Shown: in pieces, positions 1 to 8,397 of the stretch
Layout: each line of letters begins with the position of its first letter
Numbering within the stretch: position 1 is the first letter of the stretch
Assembly: GCA_038239195.1 (NCBI GenBank)
Contig: JBBSEZ010000335.1
Span: 1 to 11,233 of the forward strand
Length of the DNA stretch: 11,233 nt
Reading direction: 5' to 3'
DNA from: JBBSEZ01 sp038239195
GTDB lineage: Bacteria; Planctomycetota; Planctomycetia; Gemmatales; Gemmataceae
Notes under the pieces: model-generated
What the model was told of the DNA's origin: nothing
Database searches by the model: none
The model's input: the letters and a program-made list of their open reading frames with translations, nothing else
Program-made: the position numbers and the translations under genes

Positions 1-54
1 AGGCCCACGCCGCCCCTCACCCGCGTGGGGCTCGAAGACTCGGCCCACCCTACG

Positions 55-87
55 CTCCCCTCTCCCTGCACTCGGGGGAGAGGGGAG
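55..87. repeat. Palindromic intergenic-type repeat, 12-bp perfect arms
   Basis: The arms 55-66 and 76-87 (CTCCCCTCTCCC and its reverse complement) are perfectly complementary around a 9-base loop. Positions 76-99 recur in inverted orientation at 9933-9956 with one mismatch in 24 bases, so this is a dispersed family and not a chance palindrome. It lies just upstream of the serine hydrolase domain but contains no stop in that reading frame. It could be the remains of a short mobile palindromic element or a transcription signal; the sequence does not decide. Confidence 0.7.
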
Positions 88-206
88 CAAGAGAGAAGAC
101 GGACCTCCCGAAAAAAGGGGGCGCCCCGGAACGCGCCGTTGAGGGCCTCGACGCCATTCTCGCCCAGGCACTCAAGGCCTGGCGGGCGCCGGGCCTCGCG
201 ATTGCC

Positions 207-1568
207 GTGGTCCGCGACGACGAGGTGATCTTCCTCAAGGGCGCCGGCGTGCGGCGGCAGGGCGCGCCGGCCCCCGTCACCCCCGACACCGTTTTTGCCC
301 TCGGCTCCTGCACCAAGGCGTTCGCCGCGATGGCGCTGGCCCTCCTCCTCGATGAGGGCAAGATCGATTGGGACGACCCCGTGCGCAAGCACGTGCGCGG
401 CTTCCGGCTCGCGAGCCCGCTGGCCGACCGCGACGTGACCTTGCGCGACCTCCTGTGCCACCGCTTCGGCCTGGCGCGTCACGATCTTCTCTGGTATCGC
501 GCCCCATGGTCGCTCGAGGAGAGCGTGCGCCGGATGGCCTTCTTGGAGCCGGCCTCCTCGTTCCGCAGCCGCTACGAGTACAACAACCTCGGCTACGTCG
601 CAGCTGGGCTGGCGATAACCTCGGCCGGCGGCGAGCCGTGGAACGAGCTCGTGCGCAAGCGCCTGTTCGTGCCGCTGGGCATGAAGGGCGCCGTTTTCAC
701 CGACACGGCGGCGCGCAAGGCCCCCGACCACGCCACCCCGCACCGTCCGAGCGACAAGGGCGCCCCCGAGCCGATCGACTGGTATCCCGACGAGAAGCAA
801 GTGCGCGCCTCCGGCTCGATGAAGGCCAGCGCCCGCGACCTGACGGGCTGGCTGCGCCTCCACCTCAACGGCGGGACCTTCAACGGGAAGCGCATCGTCT
901 CCGCCGACGCCCTCGCCGAGATGCATGCGCCCCAGGTGGTGATGCCCCTCCCCCCCGCGCGAGCCCGCGCCCTGGAGATCACCCAGGCGAGTTACGGCCT
1001 GGGCTGGCAGGTCCACGACTACCGCGGCCAGCACGTCCTCCAACACGGCGGGGCCAACGACGGCTTCCGGGCCCGCATCGTTCTGCTGCCGCGCAAGAAG
1101 ATCGGCGTCGCGCTGCTCGCCAACGTCGAGGAAAGTGCCGTGCTCGAGGCGACCTCCCTTTTGGTCATCGACCATCTGCTCGGCCTGCCCAAGAAGGACT
1201 GGCACGCTCACTTCGCCGCCGAGGTCAAACAGGCGCGGGCAAAGTTGGAGCGCGAGGAGGCCAAGAAGGTGGCGGCGCGCAAGACGGGCACCTCCCCGAC
1301 GCGGGAGCTGGCTGCTTACAAGGGGACGTATCGCGGCCCGGCCTACGGCACCGCCGAGGTCGAGGTCGTCGGCAAGGAGCTGGAGTTGAATTGGAGCAGT
1401 TTCAAGGTGCCGCTGCGCCACTGGCACTACAACACCTTCGCCGTCCCGTTGCAGAAGGACGTGGCCCGCCGAGCCCTCAGCCGGGAGAGCGCGACGTTCG
1501 CCCTTGACGAAGACGGCAACGTCACGACGCTCCAGTTCGTGGGGCAGACGTTTCGCCGGGTGAAGTAG
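207..1568 (+). CDS. Serine hydrolase, beta-lactamase family (class C fold) with DUF3471-type C-terminus
   Basis: This is a penicillin-binding-protein/class C beta-lactamase-fold serine hydrolase. Members act as esterases, peptidases or beta-lactamases, usually outside the cytoplasm; the substrate cannot be read here. Numbered from GTG 207 (453 residues), it has the nucleophile motif S34-C-T-K37, LLCHRFGL in place of the usual LLSHTSGL (82-89), the YxN motif Y125-N-N127, and HGG at 280-282. Residues of about 370-453 (YKGTYRG onward) resemble the small beta domain DUF3471. The start is a problem. Domain-like sequence (LDAILAQAL...PGLAIAVV) is encoded in frame from about 126, upstream of GTG 207, yet no ATG, GTG or TTG occurs in this frame between the window edge and 207, and no stop occurs either. 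The gene may start before the window, use a rare start, be frameshifted near the A6G4 run at 111-120, or have lost its signal peptide. The family call is firm; the 5' end is not. A hairpin follows 8 bases after the stop. Confidence 0.85.
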   Translation: MVRDDEVIFLKGAGVRRQGAPAPVTPDTVFALGSCTKAFAAMALALLLDEGKIDWDDPVRKHVRGFRLASPLADRDVTLRDLLCHRFGLARHDLLWYRAPWSLEESVRRMAFLEPASSFRSRYEYNNLGYVAAGLAITSAGGEPWNELVRKRLFVPLGMKGAVFTDTAARKAPDHATPHRPSDKGAPEPIDWYPDEKQVRASGSMKASARDLTGWLRLHLNGGTFNGKRIVSADALAEMHAPQVVMPLPPARARALEITQASYGLGWQVHDYRGQHVLQHGGANDGFRARIVLLPRKKIGVALLANVEESAVLEATSLLVIDHLLGLPKKDWHAHFAAEVKQARAKLEREEAKKVAARKTGTSPTRELAAYKGTYRGPAYGTAEVEVVGKELELNWSSFKVPLRHWHYNTFAVPLQKDVARRALSRESATFALDEDGNVTTLQFVGQTFRRVK

Positions 1569-1576
1569 GGTCGCGT

Positions 1577-1619
1577 CAATGTAGTCCGCGACTCCGTCGC
1601 GGAGCGGCGGACTACATTG
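1577..1619. repeat. Long hairpin between convergent genes, possible bidirectional terminator
   Basis: The arms 1577-1589 (CAATGTAGTCCGC) and 1607-1619 are perfectly complementary over 13 bases. Nested between them is CTCCG-TCG-CGGAG (1592-1604), giving a long two-part stem. It sits between the stop of the serine hydrolase gene (1568) and the stop of the kinase gene on the other strand (1634), where it could end transcription from both sides. There is no clear T-run after the stem, so a classical intrinsic terminator is not proven. The sequence resembles the short palindromic repeats common in planctomycete gaps (recollection, not checked). Confidence 0.7.
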
Positions 1620-1633
1620 GGCAGGCTCGCGCC

Positions 1634-4600
1634 TCAGCGCGGCGCCTCGACCGGGCGGCGCGGCAACTTCGCCAGCGCGGGAAGGTCGGCCCCCACCCCT
1701 TTCAGCGTTGCAGGCAGGACGAACTGTGACGGCAGCAGTCGCGCGTAGGCGGGCTCCGCGGGAGGGACAGCGTCCAGCTTCACGCCGAACTGGCTGGTCG
1801 TCTCCTCGCGCGTGAAGCGCTTCCACGTCTCCATCGTCATCGGGCGCCCCATCGCCATCTCGTCGCCCCGCGGCTGCTGGTCGAAGGCCCACGTGAAGGC
1901 GCCATAGGCGTTCTTCTCGCCGACCCACTTCAACTTCTCGCCCAGGGCTTTCTCCTCCGTCTCGGGCCCGTCCAGGTGGACCAGCGTCCTCCCGCTCGTT
2001 GCCGGCAAGAACAGGGAGCCGACCGGCTTGCAGTCGATCGGCACGAGCCCCTTGAGGTCCTTGCCCGCCCCCAGGCGCAGCAGGTGTCCGCCCAGGTAGG
2101 TCGTCGTGCGCGTCAGGTTGAGGACGACGGAAAGGTTGGGCCCGACGGGCGCCGCGTCCTCCGGCACCTCGACGTTGTAGAGCGAACCGCTCAGGGCCAC
2201 CAGCGAGCCCTTCGCGTCGAACTGGCCAGGCCGACCGGCCCGGCCCCAGAGCAGGTCGCCCTCGCCGCGCACGAAGCAGCCGTCCAGCGTCAGACAAGGG
2301 CCCTGCTCGGGCGTGCGGGCTGGTGTTGTGTCCATCTTCATCGCCTTGCCCACCTCGGCCAACGTCGCCACGGCCAGGTTCGCGTCCTGACCGCCGCGGT
2401 CGAGCGTGACCACGCAGTCCTTCATGGCACAATCGCCGTTGCCGACCAGTGCCACGACGACCTGCGACTTGAAGCCTTCCCGGAGCGGCTTGAGGCGAAA
2501 CTCCAGGCCCTCCAGCCGCAACTTGCCGTCGTGCAGGCGGAAGAGCGCCGCCTCCGTCTCGGTGGCATCGCCCAGGGTCAACACCGGGCGGTGGTAGCGG
2601 TAGGGGCGGATGGTCAGGTCGCCCATCCCCTTCTTGTTCAGCGCGATCGAATCGACCTTCACTTGCCCATCCTGGCGCACCAACAGCACGTCGCCCGCCC
2701 GGGCCGCCAGCACGGCCTCGGGCAGGCCGGCATACGTTCCGTTGAGGCTGTCGCCCTCCCCGGCGCCCACGACGAGATAGCGGCGCACCCGGGCCTCGGC
2801 CTTCTCGTCGACCGGCGCCAACCGCAAGGGCGCCACGCGCCCTTTGAGCAGCCCCTGCACGCCGACCAGCCTCTCCGCGAGCCCGTCCACGGTACGCAGA
2901 GCGCTCAACTGTTCGTTGAGCGCGAACGCCTGCGCCTTGCGCTGTTCGAGCAGGCCTATCTGCCAATCGCTCGGCACCTTCCACGGATGGCTGACCAGCA
3001 CGCGCGAGTCGTCGCCGCCGCCCACCTTGCGCTGATGCGCGCGCCAGGTCGCCTCCTGCCAGCCGTCGCCGACCGCCCAGTAGCCGTCGAGGTTGTGGTA
3101 GCGGTTGCCGTGCCCGCGGTAGGTCACCGCGTTGCCGGCCTCGGCCTGGCGCACCAGGACGGCGCTGCCGCCCTCCACGGCGCCTCCCCCGCCCGTCTCG
3201 CCCCAGCGCGAGATCAGCGAGCGGGCCACGTCGATCTTTGCGCGGGCCCCCGCCGGCACGTCGAACACCGTCGAGCGCCGGGCCCCCAGCACCGAACAAT
3301 CGCGCACGTTCAACACGACCGCCTCTTCCCCTTCGCCGGTCCCGCTTTCGAGGCGGAACACCGAGGAGTGGGGGCCGAAGGCGCAACTCTCCGCGGTGAC
3401 AAACGCGGGGCCGCGGCGCACCACGGCGTCCTGGCCACCCGGATCGACGCCCTTGAGGACCAGTTCGCTCGGCCCACCTTCGAGACTGCCGAAGCCGAGG
3501 AAGCAGCACTCGCTCAGCGTCAATTCCGGGCGCAATCCACCTGCTTCGATCACCACCGAGGCGAGACGGCCCTTCTCCTCGTCCTTGAACGACGGGCGGG
3601 CCTGGATGAACTCGCAGCCCTCGACGCGGTGCTTGCGCCCGCCCCGGACCAGCAGGCCGGCCATCGCCGTGTCGGAGGCGAGGGCATCGACGACGAAACG
3701 CACCCCGCTCACCGTCGATTCGTCGCTCAGGATGGTGAGGGCCACGCGCGGCCGGCTGTCCTTGCCGTCGTAGGTGAAGCGCAGGGTCGGGGCCTTCTCG
3801 CCGGTCAGCGGCTTGATGATGACGTTCCTGGCGCGCACGTGTACGCCGAGCTCGGCCCCGTCTCTCTCCATGCCCTCGCTCTCGCGGGGCCCCGACAGAT
3901 CGAGGTCGCCGGCCAGGTGCAACTCGATGCGTTCCGCGCCGCGATTGTGATGGAGCCAGTCGAGCAGGTGGGCCAGGGTGCGTTGGGACCGGTCCTCGGG
4001 CGATTTGTAGACGGCGACGCCCTTGCCGGGCTGGACGAGGGGCGGGCGCGGGCCTTCGCGCGGCGTGGGGACGAACGAGCCGGGCGGGCCGGCGCGGACG
4101 GCCCTGGCGGTGGCGTCGCCCTCGTTCGGCGCGCCGGGAAGCGCGTTGCGCGGCGCGGGCCCCGCCGTTTGACCGAGCACCAGGATGAGGCCGACGACGG
4201 CCGCGACGGCCAGGCCCGCCAGCAGGAACGGCCGGCCGACGGGCCGGGTGGGCAGTTCTGCCTCGACGGAGAGGAGCCCGTCCCCCACTTCGGGGACGGC
4301 GCCGATCTTCTTGGCCGCGATATACAGGTCGTGGACGAGCAGTTCGGGCGAGGAGTAGCGGTCCTTGGGCTGCTTGGCGATCATCCGGTCGAGGACCACG
4401 GCCACGTCGTCGGGCAGGCCCGGCACGAGATGGCGGGGGTCGATCGGCTTGACGTGCTGGTGGTGGTGGAGCTTCTTGGCGGCGGTCCCCTCGGGGACGG
4501 GGGGCCGGCCGGTGAGCACGTGGTAGAAGGTGCAGCCGAGCGAGTAGATGTCGCTGCGCACGTCGGCGTCGCGCGGCTCGAGGGCCTGTTCGGGCGAGAT

Positions 4601-5326
4601 GTAGTCGAACGTGCCGAGGGTGACGCCGGACTGCGTGAGGTCGGCCTCGGCCTGCGGCCCCAGGCTGCGGGCCAGGCCCATGTCCACCAGTTTGGCCCGG
4701 CCGTTGGGCGTGATGATGATGTTGGACGGCTTGATGTCGCGGTGAACCACGCCGCGCCGCGAGGCGTGAGCCAGCCCGGCGGAGACCTGGAGCACGTAGT
4801 GCAGCGCCTCGCCGACGGGCAGGCGGGCGCGCCGTTCGAGGATGGTGCGCAGGTTATCGCCCTCGACGAACTCGAAGGCGATAAAGTGCAACCGTTGGTC
4901 CTCGCCGCAGAAGAACACCCGGGCGATGTTCTCGTGGTCGAGCTTGGCGGCGCTGCGGGCCTCCTGGTGGAAGCGGCGCACGTTCTCGGGGTCGGCCGCC
5001 ATCTCGGGCGGCAGGATCTTGAGCGCCACGATGCGGTCGAGCTGGGTGTCGCGGGCCCGCAGCACGGCCGCCATGCCGCCGACGCCGATGGGCTCGATCA
5101 GCTCGAAGTGGGCAAGGCGCCGCCCGCGCAGGGAGCCGAAGTTCTCATCGAGCGTGCCCGGCCCCGGACGCGGCGCATGGCGCGAAATGATGGTGGGGGT
5201 GTCGTCGGTCGGTTCGAGGCTCCCGCCAAGGGCATCGTCGAGGGGCTCGACGGAAGCCTCTTCGGGGGGGAGGGCAAGGCGAGGGCGCACCTTGCTGCCG
5301 AGGTTGTCGGATCGTGGCTGAGACAT
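1634..5326 (-). CDS. Transmembrane Ser/Thr protein kinase with two beta-helix-like extracytoplasmic regions
   Basis: This is a 1230-residue PknB-type (Hanks) kinase that should phosphorylate Ser/Thr in the cytoplasm in response to a signal outside. After a polar N-terminus, the kinase domain spans about 74-338: glycine loop GVGGMAAV (81-88), ATP lysine K103 in ALK, alpha-C glutamate E122, catalytic H195-R-D197 with K199 and N202, D215-M-G217 in place of DFG, and S244-P-E246 in place of APE. All catalytic residues are present, so it should be active. One membrane segment lies at about 366-386. The rest (about 440-1230) has no enzyme motif; it holds two stretches of alternating short beta-strand-like segments (about 495-720 and 875-1060) resembling right-handed parallel beta-helices. 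I chose ATG 5326: the frame is open to 5536, but the likely promoter lies at 5539-5568, and sequence between 5326 and 5536 lacks domain character. No strong Shine-Dalgarno precedes 5326. The WD40 gene lies upstream on the same strand. The ligand is unknown. Confidence 0.88.
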   Translation of the reverse strand: MSQPRSDNLGSKVRPRLALPPEEASVEPLDDALGGSLEPTDDTPTIISRHAPRPGPGTLDENFGSLRGRRLAHFELIEPIGVGGMAAVLRARDTQLDRIVALKILPPEMAADPENVRRFHQEARSAAKLDHENIARVFFCGEDQRLHFIAFEFVEGDNLRTILERRARLPVGEALHYVLQVSAGLAHASRRGVVHRDIKPSNIIITPNGRAKLVDMGLARSLGPQAEADLTQSGVTLGTFDYISPEQALEPRDADVRSDIYSLGCTFYHVLTGRPPVPEGTAAKKLHHHQHVKPIDPRHLVPGLPDDVAVVLDRMIAKQPKDRYSSPELLVHDLYIAAKKIGAVPEVGDGLLSVEAELPTRPVGRPFLLAGLAVAAVVGLILVLGQTAGPAPRNALPGAPNEGDATARAVRAGPPGSFVPTPREGPRPPLVQPGKGVAVYKSPEDRSQRTLAHLLDWLHHNRGAERIELHLAGDLDLSGPRESEGMERDGAELGVHVRARNVIIKPLTGEKAPTLRFTYDGKDSRPRVALTILSDESTVSGVRFVVDALASDTAMAGLLVRGGRKHRVEGCEFIQARPSFKDEEKGRLASVVIEAGGLRPELTLSECCFLGFGSLEGGPSELVLKGVDPGGQDAVVRRGPAFVTAESCAFGPHSSVFRLESGTGEGEEAVVLNVRDCSVLGARRSTVFDVPAGARAKIDVARSLISRWGETGGGGAVEGGSAVLVRQAEAGNAVTYRGHGNRYHNLDGYWAVGDGWQEATWRAHQRKVGGGDDSRVLVSHPWKVPSDWQIGLLEQRKAQAFALNEQLSALRTVDGLAERLVGVQGLLKGRVAPLRLAPVDEKAEARVRRYLVVGAGEGDSLNGTYAGLPEAVLAARAGDVLLVRQDGQVKVDSIALNKKGMGDLTIRPYRYHRPVLTLGDATETEAALFRLHDGKLRLEGLEFRLKPLREGFKSQVVVALVGNGDCAMKDCVVTLDRGGQDANLAVATLAEVGKAMKMDTTPARTPEQGPCLTLDGCFVRGEGDLLWGRAGRPGQFDAKGSLVALSGSLYNVEVPEDAAPVGPNLSVVLNLTRTTTYLGGHLLRLGAGKDLKGLVPIDCKPVGSLFLPATSGRTLVHLDGPETEEKALGEKLKWVGEKNAYGAFTWAFDQQPRGDEMAMGRPMTMETWKRFTREETTSQFGVKLDAVPPAEPAYARLLPSQFVLPATLKGVGADLPALAKLPRRPVEAPR

Positions 5327-5538
5327 GGCTGGCTTGCGCGGGTATTGGGAGCAACCCTTTCGGACGACTGGGGTTGCTCGGCCCGCCCCCTCCAGATGAC
5401 TCGGTGCTCGTCTTGCCGCGATGACCGGCCTGCGTTCGGTGGACGCACGAACGGGGTGGGCAAGGTCGCGGCCGGTCTTCTCGAGCCTCAATAGACATGA
5501 AGGCCGCAACGGCCGCGACGCCGACGCTTGACACAACG

Positions 5539-5568
5539 ACTATACCGTGCGATCGGGCGTTCTGTCAA
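5539..5568 (-). promoter_or_regulatory. Near-consensus sigma-70-type promoter for the kinase gene
   Basis: On the minus strand TTGACA (5568-5563) and TATAGT (5544-5539) are separated by 18 bases: a perfect -35 and five of six consensus -10 bases, striking in such GC-rich DNA. Transcription would start near 5532, leaving a leader of about 205 bases before ATG 5326. A TTGACA on the plus strand at 5528-5533 forms an inverted pair with the -35 box but has no matching -10. Confidence 0.65.
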
Positions 5569-5594
5569 TTGAGCAGTTTCGGTGCCGCTCCTTC

Positions 5595-5614
5595 GACCGG
5601 CTGGAAAGCCGGTC
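5595..5614. repeat. Short hairpin copy of the GGCTGGAAAGCC repeat family
   Basis: GACCGGCT (5595-5602) and AGCCGGTC (5607-5614) form a perfect 8-bp stem with a GGAA loop. The surrounding bases to about 5623 match the right arm of the inverted repeat at 6651-6714 (shared GGCTGGAAAGCC and ACGATCC), so both belong to one family; this copy is a single arm. It lies upstream of the kinase promoter and downstream of the WD40 stop, and could act as a terminator for the WD40 transcript, though no T-run follows. Confidence 0.65.
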
Positions 5615-5689
5615 CCACGATCCTGGAGGTCCTCCGCGACTCCGAGCGCATGGTACAGCTGCTGTTCGCGCGGGCAGGCCGTTTGACGC

Positions 5690-6580
5690 TCACTCCACGT
5701 CCCACACCACCACCCGGTCGCCCCCGTCGCCGCAGCACGCCGCCGTCATGCCGTCCGGCGCCAACGCCACGTCGAAGACCTTGCCCAGCCCCCAGTCGAG
5801 GCAGGCTCGCAAGCTCAGCGGAGCGCCGCGGACCGGATCGACGTCGTAGAGCCGCACCGTGCCGTCCCACCCTCCGCTCAGCAGCAATCGGCCGTCGGCC
5901 GAGTACGCGACCGCGGACACGACGTCGCCGTGGTCGGCCAGGTCGGCGAGTAACTCCCCCGTGTCGAGCGCCCACACCTCCACCCCTCGGCCCAGCGCCA
6001 GGGCCAGCGCCCGGCCATTGGGGCTGTAGGCGAGACAGCGGCAGCCCTGGCCCCCGTGCTCCAGCTCCTGTTTAGGTTGGGGAGTGCGAACGTCCCAAAT
6101 CTGGACGGCGGGCCCACTCCCGCCGGCGGCGAGCAGGGCCCCCTTGGGGGCGAAACGCACGACGAAGATCATGTCGGCGCCGGCCGTCGCGCTCGACTTC
6201 GCGCGGGCCGGCCGGGCCAGCGAGCAGACGCGGACGTTGCCGGAGGCGGTGCCCCAGGCGAAGCGCTTGCCGTCGGCCGAAAACGCGACCGAAAGCACGG
6301 CCCCCTGGCGGGCCGTGGGCGCCTCCCCCTTTTGCCCGGAAGGCACGCCCCACAGACGAACGTGGCCATCGTGCCCCCCGCTGCACAGGAGCGTGCCGTC
6401 GGGCGAGAAGGCGACGCTCGTGACCCAGTCGCCGTGCCCGACGAGCGTGCGGAGCTCTCGGCCCGTCGCCAGGTCCCACAGCTTGACGGTATGATCGGCG
6501 CTCGCCGAGGCCAGCAGCGAGCCGTCCGGCGAGAACGCCACGCCTGCAACCAGCGCTTCGTGCCCCCGTAGCGGTCGCAT
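5690..6580 (-). CDS. WD40-repeat beta-propeller protein
   Basis: This 296-residue protein consists almost wholly of WD40 repeats, enough for one seven-bladed propeller. Blades lie at about 4-36, 46-78, 91-120, 133-163, 175-204, 215-247 and 265-294, recognised by FSPDG-type turns (SPDG 17-20 and 59-62, SADG 101-104 and 227-230) and by strand ends such as VKLWD, VRLWG, VQIWD and VVVWD. Blades 3 and 5 are the most degenerate. No signal peptide, membrane segment or catalytic domain is seen, so it is probably a cytoplasmic scaffold for protein contacts; the partner is unknown. ATG 6580 is preceded by GAGG with a 5-base spacer. A possible -10 box CATAAT lies on the minus strand at 6636-6631. The gene diverges from pgi and is followed by the kinase gene on the same strand, which has its own promoter. 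In planctomycetes WD40 domains often occur with Ser/Thr kinases, so a joint role is possible but inferred. Four cysteines occur in two pairs (C180/C182, C282/C283). Confidence 0.88.
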   Translation of the reverse strand: MRPLRGHEALVAGVAFSPDGSLLASASADHTVKLWDLATGRELRTLVGHGDWVTSVAFSPDGTLLCSGGHDGHVRLWGVPSGQKGEAPTARQGAVLSVAFSADGKRFAWGTASGNVRVCSLARPARAKSSATAGADMIFVVRFAPKGALLAAGGSGPAVQIWDVRTPQPKQELEHGGQGCRCLAYSPNGRALALALGRGVEVWALDTGELLADLADHGDVVSAVAYSADGRLLLSGGWDGTVRLYDVDPVRGAPLSLRACLDWGLGKVFDVALAPDGMTAACCGDGGDRVVVWDVE

Positions 6581-6650
6581 CCGGTCCTCGCCCCCTTGCC
6601 CCTGTTGGCGTGCTTTGACAGAACAACTTCATTATGGCGCGATGCGCAGC

Positions 6651-6714
6651 CGTAGGGCAGGCTTTCCAGCCTGTCTTTTCTCACCCGAAGACAGGCTGGA
6701 AAGCCTGGCCTACG
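6651..6714. repeat. Inverted repeat with 27-bp arms in the pgi leader
   Basis: The left arm 6651-6677 and right arm 6688-6714 are complementary over 27 bases with one mismatch, around a 10-base loop (6678-6687). The core is GGCTTTCCAGCC and its complement. It lies in the WD40/pgi divergent region, ending 17 bases before the GAGG of the pgi ribosome binding site, so a pgi transcript starting upstream would carry a very stable stem in its leader. The repeat happens to be open in the pgi frame, which gives a misleading 36-residue N-terminal extension starting at ATG 6634. Confidence 0.85.
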
Positions 6715-6741
6715 ATCCCCAACCTCGAACCGAGGCCCCGC

Positions 6742-8379
<1,638 letters not shown>

Positions 8380-8385
<6 letters not shown>

Positions 8386-8397
8386 GTCGGCCTACGC
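8380..8397. terminator. Small hairpin covering the pgi and hemC stop codons
   Basis: GCGTAGG (8380-8386) pairs with CCTACGC (8391-8397) around a TCGG loop. The stem contains the TAG of pgi (8383-8385) and, on the other strand, the TAG of hemC (8394-8392). Its symmetry would let it serve transcripts from both sides. There is no T-run, so a terminator role is plausible but not shown. Confidence 0.45.

Larger units (their letters stand above)
5327..5689. other. 363-base gap between kinase and WD40 genes
   Basis: This gap holds the kinase promoter (5539-5568), its leader of about 200 bases, and one palindromic repeat (5595-5614). Short open frames cross it, such as a minus-strand ATG frame that starts near 5500 and runs into the kinase gene, but none shows a recognisable domain or a credible ribosome binding site. 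I see no RNA gene in it. Confidence 0.6.

Noticed and set aside
1976..5494. Open frame of 1172 codons on the plus strand opposite the kinase gene
   Set aside because: It is antisense to a gene with a clear kinase domain, has no recognisable motif, and is rich in H, Q, R and G as expected for the complement of GC-rich coding DNA.
5327..5536. Longer kinase start at 5536
   Set aside because: It lies at the -10 box of the likely promoter, and the added residues show no conserved feature.
6634..6741. Upstream ATG giving pgi 36 more residues
   Set aside because: The extension translates the inverted repeat; ATG 6742 has a good GAGG and gives the standard family length.
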